From Pseudeuparius sepicola (taxonomy: Eukaryota; Arthropoda; Insecta; Coleoptera; Anthribidae): a DNA stretch of 64,000 bases. Location of the stretch: NCBI GenBank assembly GCA_963920635.1, contig OY987299.1:133297373-133361372 (forward strand). The letters run 5' to 3'. Under the pieces are notes generated by a model. The model made no database searches. It saw only the letters and a list, made by a program, of their open reading frames with translations, and was not told the origin of the DNA. Shown here one piece after another: positions 11,320-22,330 of this stretch (positions are counted from its first letter, which is position 1; each line of letters opens with the position of its first letter). The position numbers were made by a program, and so were the translations under genes.

Positions 11320-12101
11320 TACTTTATTAACCTCGTTAGCAACAGTTTCTGCCAAAAAGTTGAAATTCCAAGCCACTTTATAACTTTCTTCGAAAACATA
11401 ATAGGACATAATTTGCACATTTATTTAATTAATGTCAGATGACATCACTGAAACTAATAGTCCGCTTTTGAATTTTTTTGTTAGTAAGCACGATCGTTCA
11501 GAGTAATTTCATCTTAGGGGATCTGTTGACTCTTCCATTTTATTTAAATTCGCATATTTATCTCAGTAGGTAGGTATTAGTCAGGGAATTTTTTGCTTTT
11601 TGGTCAGGGAAAACCTGGAAAAGTCAGGGAATTTTAAAAACTCGATTTGGTAGACACCCTGTAAAGTGAACGGTTTCCATGATATGGAGGGGTAAAGATT
11701 TCTTTGTTTTTATTTCACGTAGTTTTTGTTGAAAAAACTTAAAATGATTACAGTATAAATTAGTAACTGAATAATGTATGTAGAATATATATTGATATAT
11801 CTATGCATATATAGATACATATTACACCCATAGATTGTTATTTTTTGTCACAACATAACCTCATAAGTATATGACTGTAAATATGTCCAATACAAGTTAG
11901 TAAGTAGCCTTAGTTAATTTGTACTCACTTTTTGCCCTCATTCATTATAGCGTTCTGATTTCCATTCGTTCTTTTATGTCAAATCATTCCCATATCTAAT
12001 TTGTCCTTAGCTTGTAAAAATGAGAAAGTCATGAATAGGAAGCTCATGTGAAAAACAAGAAAATATATATTAAACAATCCTCATCGTATGCTTCTGCAGA
12101 G

Positions 12102-12302
12102 ATGGATGCGTCCGAAACTGCGAGTGTCGAAGAAGTGGTCTCAATTGTTCCAAGTATGTGCAGCAATTGCTTAGGACTTGCATGTCTCAATAGAGATACT
12201 GTAATCATCGACGACGATTTAAATGATGATTCTCAAGTGGACGAAGAACACGAAGATTTGTTTCCTCTCACCAGCCCGAGTGAACTATTTGGTGCTGACT
12301 GA
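12102..12302 (+). CDS. Acidic open reading frame in a foldback loop, unknown function
   Basis: From an ATG two bases after a splice-acceptor-like TTCTGCAG, 66 codons run to a TGA. The product is strongly acidic (IDDDLNDDSQVDEEHEDLF) and has three cysteines (MCSNCLGLAC). The composition resembles a transactivation or low-complexity tail. It may be the last exon of a gene once carried by the element or captured from the host. The mirrored arms on both sides contain no obvious first exon. It could also be chance, but GC content and codon use are unlike the AT-rich arms. Confidence 0.4.
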   Translation: MDASETASVEEVVSIVPSMCSNCLGLACLNRDTVIIDDDLNDDSQVDEEHEDLFPLTSPSELFGAD

Positions 12303-12939
12303 TAACGCAATTAATGATTCACCTAAAACGTATAACCTTTTGTATCATTTTGATTTCCCTCCCATTTTTTCAATATAGATTGTTTAATATATTTTCTTGT
12401 TTTTCACATGAGCTTCCTATTCATGACTTTCTCATTTTTACAAGCTACGGACAAATTAGATATGGGAATGATTTGACATAAAAGAACGAATGGAAATCAG
12501 AACGCTATAATAAATGAGGGCAAAAAGTGAGTAGGTACAAATTAACTAAGGCTACTAATTTATACTGTAATCATTTTAAGTTTTTTCAACAAAAACTACG
12601 TGAAATAAAAACAAAGAAATCTTTACCCCTCCATATCATGGAAACCGTTCACTTTACCATAATTCTGTATATAACAATTGTTGTTCGGAATTTAACGTAT
12701 ATCATTTGCGTATAGGATGACGTTTGCGCTAAACCTCATAGTTTACTAGATATTCACGCAAAGCTGTGAAAAATAAGAATTTCCTGCCCTTTTCACCCCC
12801 TCCCCCCCGAAACCCGACGCTGGTGGTGGTGTAACTTTTTAGTACCAACTCTTAGGAGGGTATGGAACTATTCCGCGCTAGAAAGAACTTTTTTTTTGAT
12901 GTTTGGGTTTTGGCCCAATCTTACTGTACTATGGTTTAA

Positions 12940-13400
12940 ACCCACATTCTACGCTTCTGCCCTATCGCACGGCGGTTGTTTATGAGTGCCGGTCCCCTCC
13001 ACCCCCGCCTGGCAACGCGGCACGCCGCATCGGCGAAATGTTTGTCGCCCGCCGCATTGTCGGGGCAGTCGGTTTCCTGTTTCGGAAACATTTTCATAAG
13101 GACGGCGCCTTTGTGATGGGGCGCGAAGCGCGGCACCGGCGCTCGCCGTGTGCGGCCTAGCAGAAGCACCGGGGCACAGAATAGACCGGGGTCCTTTGTT
13201 GGCGCTTTTGGTGAATCTACAGGGGCGGAGACCGACGTCTTATTTTCTAAGGTGGCGGGCGGAAATGAAAGGCGGCCGTGCCGTTCTGTGGAATTTCGGG
13301 GCGGCTACAAAAAAGTGCGGTGAGCAGTCCGCGGAAATAGAGGGGGAGAAGAAAACTGGCAGGTTACCGGGAAAATTCTTAAATGCCTGACGGTAAATGA
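12940..13400. promoter_or_regulatory. GC- and CpG-rich island in the intron
   Basis: Unlike its surroundings, this stretch is rich in CpG and contains runs such as GCATCGGCG and GCGCGAAGCGCGGCACC. It flanks the foldback insertion. Frames open on both strands but show no family resemblance. Candidate intronic control element or alternative promoter; purely compositional evidence. Confidence 0.3.
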
Positions 13401-13585
13401 ACGCAACTTTGAACGTTTAATTCGAAAAATAACTTCAACTATTTTGTTTTTTGAGTTTTCGGAGAATAAATCTTCCTCGTTTCTCAAAAAGTAGACAAAG
13501 CTGCACATGGACTGCCAGAACCATTGTTGAAATTTCCGCACGCTATGCTACACTAAATATTTTGCATAAAAAATTAAAATATCTA

Positions 13586-15197
13586 CAGTGTGTCCCACTT
13601 AAGGACTGACCACCCCTGTAAAATCTTTATTTATGGCTCGATTTCGATAATCTTTTTTTTGTTGGATAGAGCTTTAAAAATGGCATTAAATGTATAATTC
13701 AGGTACCTCGTGCCTTAAATTCATGGCCCACTGAGGAAAATCAATGCCGGATTCTTGTTCAGCGTTGTTCGAAACCCAAACGTACCAATTTGCATTACCA
13801 TAGCTCTACAGGGTGTTTCAAAATTTTTAGTGTCCCACTTCATTAGTGACCACCCCTGTAAAATTTTTATTTTTAGCACGATTTCATAAACTTTTTTTTT
13901 GTTGGATAGAGCTTCAATAATGGCATTAAATGCATAATTCAGGTGCCTCGTGCGTTACATTCATGGCCCACTGAGACGAAGTTTTAGTGCTGAAATTTCG
14001 AGAAGTACCTACTATTAGGGACTTTTTTAGAGAAAAATTAATGCTAGATTTTTATTCAACGTTGTTGGAAACCCAAACGTACCAATTTGCATTAGAAAAT
14101 GGAGGACTAATTGAAATGACTGAAATTTGAGTTTATGTTATGTTGTTTATTCATGTATTTGATGATATTAAATTAAATAAAAAAAATTTTCCCTAATAAA
14201 TTTTTGAAAGAATATGAGTTCTTCATGAATATTTTAGTGACCAACTTACCAGAAATTAAGAAAATTAACACAAATTAGTACGTTTTTGTTTGGAACCTCT
14301 CACTGCATATAAGAATCCGGCCTTACTTTTCCTTTTAATTTTTTGGAACACCCTGTGGAGCTATGGTAATGCAAATTGGTACGTTTGGGTTTCCAACAAC
14401 GCTGAACAAGAAACCGGCTTTAATTTTCTGTAAAAAATCCCTAATAGTACTTCTCGAAATTTCAGCACTAAAACACCGTCTCAGTGGGCCATGAATTTAA
14501 CGTATGAGGCACCTGAATTATACATTTAATGCCATTTTTAAAGCTCTACCCAACAAAAAGTTTATGAAAATCAAGCTATAAATAAAAATTTTTCGAGGGT
14601 GGTCAGCCATAAAAATTTTGAAACTCCCTGTAGAGCTACGGCAAAGCAAATTGGTACGTTTGGGTTTCGAACAATGCTGAATAAGAATCTGGCATTAATT
14701 TTCCTCTAAAAAATCCGTAACAGTACTTCCCGAAATTTCAACACTAAAACACCGTCTCAGTGGGCCATGAATTTAACACACGAGGCACCTGAATTATGCA
14801 TTTATTGCCATTTTTAAAGCTCTACCCAACAAAAAAAAGTTTATGAAAATCGAGCTATAAATAAAAATTTTACGAGGGTGGTCAGCCCGTAAGTGAGGCA
14901 ATAAAAATTTTGGAACTCCCTGTAGAGCTACGGCAAAGCAAATTGGTACGTTTGGGTTTCGAACAATGCTGAATAAGAATCTGGCATTAATTTTTCTCTA
15001 AAAAATCCCTAATAGTACTTCTCGAAATTTCAGCACTAAAACACCGTCTCAGTAGGCCATGACTTTAACGCACGAGGCACCTGGATTATGTGTTTGATGC
15101 AATTTTTGAAGCTCTATCCAACAAAAAAAAGTTTATGAAAATCGAGCTATAAATAAAAATTTTACAGGGGTGGTCAGTCCTTAAGTGGGACACACTG
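13586..15197. mobile_element. Multi-unit foldback element, five subunits
   Basis: Ends CAGTGTGTCCCACTTAAGGA and its complement with TA on both sides (13584-13585, 15198-15199). Inside are two forward and three reverse copies of a 240-290 bp subunit, each with TGGCCCACTGAG and ACGTACCAATTTGC landmarks (forward near 13720 and 13960; reverse near 14480, 14757 and 15048). Such stepwise multiplication of terminal units is known from Drosophila FB and Galileo elements. No transposase seen. Confidence 0.75.
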
Positions 15198-16400
15198 TAT
15201 ACCTCAACTTAGTAGAGTCCCGAGAATTGTAGACGTTACAATTGATGTGTTATAATTTGTTTTCGATCTAAAATTAAAGTTTGAAAGTTGGTGTAGCGGG
15301 ATTTTTTGCGGAGGGTTTCAACAATGCTTTTGACTATCTATGGCTCCATTAATCTATGCTCAAAGATAACTTAATCAATACCTTAATCAATGGTTTGGCT
15401 CACGTGGATGTGCATGCCTTTCGGCTTGAAAATATAAATTCATCAAACAGTTTTTCGCTATAGGTACACGCGCGGCCTCATAAATCGTTCCACTATTTAG
15501 GCATGAGAAATAGGCAAGAAAACAAGAATTTCGGGTAAGTGCGGCAACGTTGCGCCAATTCCACGGCTTCACAAATCGACAACTTCCCCTACATTCCCTA
15601 GTACCGACCCGCTCCTCCCCGTAGAAAATAAAAATTGCGATACGTCAGTCAACGAAAATAGGTTAATAAATCGCCGCATTATCATTATAATAAAGTGGAT
15701 TTATAGTTTTACACAGTTTCTTGGTGTTTTGAGATTCACGTAACGTGAAATTAGGCGGATTTCTTTGATTGTCAAAGTGTTATTAGTTAAACAAGGTTTA
15801 ATATCTAAGTATAATTGTGTTATAGAAGAATCTTGTAGTGGTTTTTTACATTGGTTTATTACACTTCTTTATCTTAACCGCGAACCAAATCTTTGGATTA
15901 TTTCAATTTTTAAAGCTTCCCTGGAGTCCTCGGGTGAGGTTCTGATGCTTCCCGGGCCCCCTAAAAATCGTGAAATGAGAAAAAACAAGCAATTTCCAAT
16001 AGTGGTTTCAGAGGATTTTCCGTCGGTTTCGCTGATTCTACAGCCGTCCCGTTTCTCGAAAGTGGTTAATCGTGAATCGGGAATTTCTCTTAGATATCGG
16101 ATTTTCGAGGTTCTTTTTATTCTTTTTTAATTAAGAGATTTACCACCTTCTTCGATTTTTAGAACGGTTCTATATTCGAGGTTGTCGAAAGACTTTTGCG
16201 AAAAGAGCCACCAATGTCCGTGGGCAGGGTTATAAACACAGATTCATATATTTCTTATCTATGCACAGATTACTGAATAGGTGTTATAAGATTTTCCACT
16301 ATTATTCAGGCAATCTAAGACCTGGACCAACACTATATATTACTAAGATCTACAGTGGCTTTAGTATAGGTTGGTCTTAACAGCGCCGAATTTACTGTTT
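15198..16400. other. Unique intron, nothing gene-like
   Basis: AT-rich with moderate islands. A 121-codon open frame at 15765-16130 has no domain or codon signature. The stretch 15923-15952 recurs at 18845-18874 (see findings). CCTGGACCAACACTATA (16321-) pairs loosely with ATAGGTTGGTCTT (16366-16378). Confidence 0.4.
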
Positions 16401-16479
16401 TTTGCACTGTAAACTGGCAATGTCACGTAAGGTAATGTCGCGTAATAAGATGTTAGATTTGCCGTCACTTACGCTTTTA

Positions 16480-17180
16480 AGGTTATCGCTGGCTTTCAAA
16501 CCGCGGGAGAGGGGCGGGGTAATTGCAACGTTGTCAGTTGAACGCCTTTGCGTCCGCACGTATTGGAACGATTTCAAGGGCCGCGCGTGTACCTACTTTT
16601 GATAATCTTAAGTCTATAAAACTTTGCTATTAATGTTTCTTTTTGCGATTCAAATCGCTTGGTTTCCGATTTAAAAGCAACGAACGCGAATTTGCAATTT
16701 ACAAGCCGGACCGGGTCTCGTTGTTGGCTGTCGGGCAGGCCTCGCGGCAAGTGAGTAATGCTAACCGCCGGGGTTTATGGATTTTCTTCCTCGCCGCAGC
16801 ACGATTTTACAACCTCTCGCTTTATTAATAGAGCCCGGGCCGACGTAAAAATCGCACCGGAGGGGCATTTCCGAGGTAATTGCTTTGCCGGCCCCGGCTC
16901 GCAAGGCGCAATTAAGGGAAAATTCCCTCGAAAAAAGTCGATGCGCAAGCAGGAGCGCTTCGATGGGTGAAGCCAATGACGTCAGAACCTACTTCAGAAC
17001 CTATAGACTGGTTTGTTTTGATAAACGCTTGGCGCCCAGAACTAATCACGATCTAAGCGCTCCATTAAATTATTACGAAAATGTCGCGAGATTGTCAGAA
17101 ATTGCCCCTTTTTGTCGAGCCGTAGCCATAGGCGCCGACTCCGCGGGTGCTCCGGGGCTCGAGCACCCGGCCAAAAGTTT
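16480..17180. promoter_or_regulatory. GC-rich island with a CRE octamer
   Basis: CpG-rich unique sequence with a perfect TGACGTCA at 16977-16984 and palindromic GC motifs such as GGTGCTCCGGGGCTCGAGCACC (17148-17169). Open frames on both strands are compositional. Candidate intronic enhancer or alternative promoter lying just upstream of the exon-like segment at 17537. Confidence 0.3.
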
Positions 17181-17536
17181 GGCCAGTTGTTGGAAGCTCA
17201 AGCAAAGGTGACAAACTGACAATCATATATAATGATGATAATATGAATGATATTATGCTTTTAAATATTTATAAAGAATTAGCAAACATCATAAGCCTGG
17301 ATGAGTTATGTGATAAGTTTATAAAAAAAATCGTCCGAAAGACTAAGCACTGTTGCGTTATTTAGGTACGCAAAGTTAGTTAATTAAACTCTATTCAAAC
17401 TAAACGCAAGTGAAACATAAACACAAGTTGTTGCATGGCTAGAGCGCGATACGCACGTGATCGGCTTGCTATATTGGCTGGCCGGCAATAAAATCTGACC
17501 CGGCGGGCGAGTGCAGCGAGTCGGTGTTTCTTACAG

Positions 17537-17640
17537 AGGTGTATTGAGTTGCAAGTGGAACTTTATTTTTTACGATATAATTCTTTCGCTGTTTATTAAT
17601 TGTTGGAGCTACGATTTGTGTTAATAGTAGAAATTTGCAG
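17537..17640 (+). other. Exon-like segment with consensus splice sites
   Basis: A 104-bp segment lies between TTTCTTACAG|AG and TTTGCAG|GTAAGT, both close to consensus. It has stops in all frames, so it would be untranslated. It follows a GC-rich island and could be an alternative 5' leader exon of the gene starting at 4282, or of a separate transcript. Evidence is limited to the two splice sites. Confidence 0.35.
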
Positions 17641-17837
17641 GTAAGTGAATGAGTAGGTATGCCATAAAAGTTTGTTTTTAAAGTTCTTAATACTGGGGCA
17701 TATTATTTTAATATTTTATATTATACAATTGCCTCAGAATTGTTCACGTGCTTTCATCGTGTAAATGTTTACGCGCCACGTGCATTTAGTTTGAATAGAG
17801 TGTAGTCGTTTTTTGTTTTTTGTTTGTTTTTGTTTAA

Positions 17838-17982
17838 AGACCGCATCTTAAAATTCAGCGGACTCTCATGCGGATGAATCAGCTGGTATCTCCCTCTCAT
17901 TTGTTTCCCTTTGGAGGAAGTAAGAGACAGATATCCAGCTGATTCATCTGGATGAGAGTCTGCTGAATTTTAAAACGAGGCC
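17838..17982. mobile_element. Small palindromic MITE, 145 bp
   Basis: TTAAAATTCAGCGGACTCTC on the left is mirrored by GAGAGTCTGCTGAATTTTAA on the right, and GATGAATCAGCTGG pairs with its complement, around a loop near 17890-17930. No clear target duplication. Confidence 0.7.
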
Positions 17983-18039
17983 TTTCTTATAGGAAATACC
18001 TTCTTATAGAAAATACCTATATTATTATCTCTATCTCGG

Positions 18040-18695
18040 TAAACGTCAAATCTCAAAGGTATATCACATACCAAATTTCATAATTTTATCTTTCTTCGTT
18101 CTGGAAATATTCAGAAAAAAAGTGCCAAAGTGTCCATTTCGGGGGCTATAGCCCCCCTTAGGGGACTTTTTCAAAGCCATGTTTATAGGAACTTTTTTCA
18201 TTTTTTTGAATCAAAAAACGTGGTGGTAAATTATGGCAGGCTAATTTCTAATAGGCATTTTCATTGCAGTCTGCAAACAATTTTCAGAACGAAAACGATG
18301 CATGCTATCGAATTTAATCAAGAGCACCTTTTCTTCGTAGAATACCTTCAACTTTCATAATTTGGCAATAAATCTAGAAAAAAGTATACAATTTTTTTTG
18401 TGGTAATTTTAACTCCTGAACCTCCCCATTTGGGATGCCTATGATTAAGAATGTCTAACTATCGCTACCTCGGTAATTGTCAAATCTCACAGTGTACATC
18501 ACATACCAAATTTCAGAATTTTATCTTTATACGTTCTAGAAATATTTATAGAAACCCGTTTGTGAAACTGCCCCTTTCGGGGGCTATAGCCCCATTAGGA
18601 GGCATTTTTGAGGCCATGTTTATAGGAACTTTTTTCTTTTTTTAGGTCGTAGAACACGCTGGTAAATTATGGCAGGCCAATTTCGGGACACCCTG
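18040..18695 (+). repeat. Two diverged direct repeats, about 230 bp each
   Basis: Sequence at about 18030-18250 recurs at about 18462-18690: CATACCAAATTTCA, TTCGGGGGCTATAGCCCC, GCCATGTTTATAGGAACTTT and GGTAAATTATGGCAGGC align in order. Each unit contains the palindrome GGGGGCTATAGCCCC. The second ends in GGGACACCCTG|TA, a mariner-type element end, so the pair is probably part of one old element. Confidence 0.65.
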
Positions 18696-19079
18696 TATAT
18701 TTATAATAATAAAAAAATTAAATATCATTTTGGGGGGGTTGTATACATTGGGCACCCAGCCAAATTTTGAGAAGTCGGCGCCTATGGCCGTAGCGAACTT
18801 ATTTCGACTCTGGGCTCGGAGGCTGGCGTCGTTAGACCATCCCCCGAGTCTTCAGGTGAGGTTCCGATGCTTCCGGCGCCCCCAAACAAGAAAAAACATG
18901 CATATACATATCTAAGTGTGATTCTGGAGGAACTATAACCGGGAATCACCGGGTGTATAGTTGGTTGATGGTTGACTTTCTGTCTTTGTTTGTAGCATGT
19001 TTTTAGAGTACCTAGTATGGATATATTTAATCTTGGAGTCAAAATAAAGGGCATTTTAACAATGGGGCACCACGTCTAT

Positions 19080-19600
19080 AGGTTTTGACGTCATTGGCTG
19101 AAGCGGACCCGATCATTTTTGTCGATGAAGGGAGCTAGACTGGGAGCTAGATCGATAATCAGTTTTTGAAATTTTCTTCAGGAGTTCACTAGTGCGAACC
19201 TTCCCCTGAAGCGAACATCGACCGCCTTCCCTTTCGGCGTGTCAAATCTCAAAATCGCAGAGGGCGTGCCGTAGGTGCCACGTGCGTTTCCGTTTCCTCT
19301 AAAATTAGGTTAGGCGGCACGTGTCCCGAGGCCCGTGTTTGTTTGCACGAGCCGGCACCCAGAAAATCATTACCCGGGTAATTATTGCCCCGTTTTTTCG
19401 AACACAACAAGCCGTAGAAGGCCCGCACGGGCCCCGACGCCAGGAAGTCGTTGTTGGTTTTATTGGGGAAACGGGCGGACGGATGGCGCTTGATTTGGAC
19501 GAAATTAGAATAACGCAACGATTTTTTTTGTGGGGTGCAACCACTATACACAGAAAACGGTATGTCCGCGCGCAGAGGTGCTGTGACGTCAACGGTGACG
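19080..19600. promoter_or_regulatory. GC-rich island with clustered CRE octamers
   Basis: TGACGTCA occurs at 19086-19093 and 19584-19591, and again just outside at 19911-19918. The stretch between is CpG-rich. A 136-codon open frame crosses it (19321-19731), but two opposite-strand frames are just as open, so I do not call a gene. The CRE octamer is the binding site of CREB/ATF bZIP factors; function is inferred only from density. Confidence 0.35.
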
Positions 19601-19619
19601 CTTATTCGACAAAATCATG

Positions 19620-22322
19620 GCTTACTTTTAATTTTAAACGGAAATTTGACTCGTTTTATAGTGAGCTAGGCAACCACATATACACCAAAGTGTCTCAAGG
19701 TGCCTACATTCTATCTTCGGATTTAACATGACGCGAAATTGATAACTGACGTATGTCAGTGAGACTAATTTCAGGACAATTTCTTATAAGTTATACCCCG
19801 ATTACTGTAAGAAGTCCCGATTTTGTCAAATGACATTCTCTACAAAATCCCTAGGAATTTTCTGTTAACCATGGGTATAATATATTGGTATATGCGTCGC
19901 AACCAGTTAATGACGTCACTCATTGATTTATGATGTGAAAAATTACCGAAGTGATACGAAAAAAGAACATAATAAAATAAAAACCCTATTGCAATCACGA
20001 TTATACCGCTACAAATAAAAATAACTATGACTACAACTCATTTTAATAATGATTTCAAACGTCATGGAAACACTTTCATTTTGGTATTTTGGTATAATCA
20101 GCTACTTGCGACAGCGTCTATGGTGCGTACTCAGGCAAATTTTATTTCGGTGTTGTGAAAGTGACAGTGAAGGTTTTCCGGATCGTTCAAAAAGGTTCAT
20201 ACTTTGGGCAGTGAAAATATTCACGGGTTTTGTACGTTTCGTGACTTTTACCGATATCTGTGTTGTTCTTGTTCGTGTTATTAGTAGTTATTCATTGTGC
20301 AAATGGGCTCCTTACTGACCTGAACTTTTGAACAGGTTGCATTTTTTCTGCATTGATGCCAACTTAGGATGGCAAAATTACCAATTGACAGTCCCAGTAA
20401 GGAAATAATTTGACTATAGCCGCGCTTTTGTCGAAGTGACGTAGATGCGCAGAAGAGTTTAATTTTCGTTCTCCTAGCTGGCATACCGTTATCTGTGTAT
20501 CGTGGGTGCTACGTGAACCTTCGTGTGCTACCGACACTAGATGCTCTATTTGGGTAACCCTGGTTGACAACTAATAATTAGCAATCACAAAACACTAAAG
20601 GTAGACATATAAAAAACAGGTTATGTTGGCAGAAACAAAATTGTAATTTTAAATCTGCTAGGTACTTATTTTGGTAACCCTGGTCTGGACCAACACAGTG
20701 TCGGACCAGCAGTTTTGTATGGCTTCTGAAAAAATATCCGAAATATTTATATTTACAACTACTGTAAACACAAAACAGTGGTGTGCGAAGACACGGAAAT
20801 TATTGCTGTTTTATACTGTCCGCTCATCGTAATATAACAATCAATACTATAACGAATCATTCATGAATTTATATTTTTTAATAATGTAGTAAAACTAATA
20901 AATAATTAATGCTAAAATATGTAACGAAAAATATGAAAAATGAAACAAAGTCGAAAAAGCCACTATTTACCCAAAGCACTACCATAAACAATGCTACCTA
21001 CTAAAATACAATACAAACCGTCTCACGTCATCTTCAAAGCATTGTTGTGGGATTGGGCAAAAATCTCAGAAAAATAAAGTAAAAATGGCCAATAAGAAGG
21101 GTAAATAGTTATGTGATAGATAATTGATATTTAAGGGCAACGATTGATCAAATTGATAATGCTATTTAATTTCCCTTGGGACAGCTTTGTTTTCTATATA
21201 AATGTATTATTCAACATAATATTAACCTTATTTTAACTAGCACTAGTATTGTTTACATAGCACCTTGTAATCATGGCAACCTCGCTTTTGGCCTATTGCA
21301 AATAAACAAAAATCCTACAGAAACAAAACATTGGCGGTAGTGGAAGCCATTTCTATATTTGTAACCGGTTGCCTCAACATTGGAATGTAATAAATAGTAA
21401 ACACAATATTTCGTTAGACACGCCTAAACGCCTAAAAACAGTCTCCTGAAAACGCATTTTCACCATTTCGACAGTTTTTTTAGCGCTTCCCACGCACCGA
21501 ACATTATTTTGACGAATACTTCGGTTTGTTTACCTTTTACCCGGATACCTATATTGGTTTTTGTCATTACCCTCACGAATGCTGCTTTCAAACAGAAACT
21601 GGTATGCGTGTTTGTGTGTTTGCCTTACGAATACTCACTGTTTCCTCGGTTTTATTTAGATGCTTCTCAAATACCTATCGATTTGCTTTCATAACCCGTC
21701 GTTTGCATCACAAAAAAACGTTAGGTGCGCTTATTTACTCTCGAGGTGAACGATCTTCGTCTGTGGATGCCTGGATATCGTTTGGGCGTCTCATTCCGGT
21801 CAAATAAATTCATTCCAATTTGAAAACACAGAAAATACTGGAAAACTACAGTACGTTTACTTGTTATTATTCTTTTTCCTTTCTTTCTTCTCTACCACCC
21901 TTTGGATTCTAGATTGATGCGAAAGTACTTATAAATAATATGTCCTTGCCACGAGTGCAACAGTGTTACCAGATGCCTACTGTTTTTACGAGGTTTTCGA
22001 ATAGCGCGTAGGTTATTGCTTACTCATTTCGTTACGTGGAGAAGTCATAGAAGAAATTAAGAATGCTTTACGGGGTGTTAGTACCGCTGGCCCACGACGA
22101 ATCGCAGAGTGGGAACAATCGGAATCCGAGAACTTGGTACTGCCTCTAAGAGTACTAAAATCCACAACAGTCGCGTTGATAATTAATTGTATACGAATGG
22201 TATTTATAGATTTATAGCGACTATTGTTTATGTACAGTTGAAGACTAGGAACTGTGATAAGGAAAGTACAGAAAGAAACCATGGAGTCTCGGAATTACAG
22301 TTGTTGTGAACAGAAAATGCCA
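19620..22322. other. Unique intron, no gene recognised
   Basis: AT-rich sequence without long frames, palindromes or tandem arrays, apart from a short palindrome CTGGACCAACAC/GTGTCGGACCAG (20685-20709). Open frames near 21500-21800 and 20049-20318 show no conserved motif. Confidence 0.45.
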
Positions 22323-22330
22323 GGCAACAT

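Larger units (their letters stand above)
9790..11660. mobile_element. 8-bp-TSD DNA element, copy 1
   Basis: Terminal repeats AGGGTGTCTACCAA and its complement, flanked by an exact 8-bp duplication GTAAAGTG (9782-9789, 11661-11668). Just inside both ends are repeats of CCTGGAAA and GTCAGGGAA. The 8-bp target suggests the hAT or P superfamily. The only transposase trace inside belongs to a different, nested foldback (10196-11319), so this copy is non-autonomous. A second copy ends the tandem array at 44232-46161. Confidence 0.8.
9522..12926. mobile_element. Foldback element with two nested insertions
   Basis: Outer ends CAGTAA...GGCCAAACCCAAACATC are mirrored at 12884-12926 and flanked by TA (9520-9521, 12927-12928). 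The left arm is split by another element (9790-11660), then resumes at 11669 and pairs with 12380-12660 (for example TCTTTACCCCTCCATATCAT). Without the insert the element is about 1.5 kb, with arms near 630 bp and a loop at about 12080-12375 containing an open acidic reading frame. The TA target suggests the Tc1/mariner group. Confidence 0.75.

Noticed and set aside
15765..16130. 121-codon open frame
   Set aside because: No domain or homology sign; its middle overlaps a motif repeated at 18845 in a different context.
19321..19731. 136-codon open frame
   Set aside because: GC-rich region with equally open frames on the other strand, no splice context and no recognisable motif.
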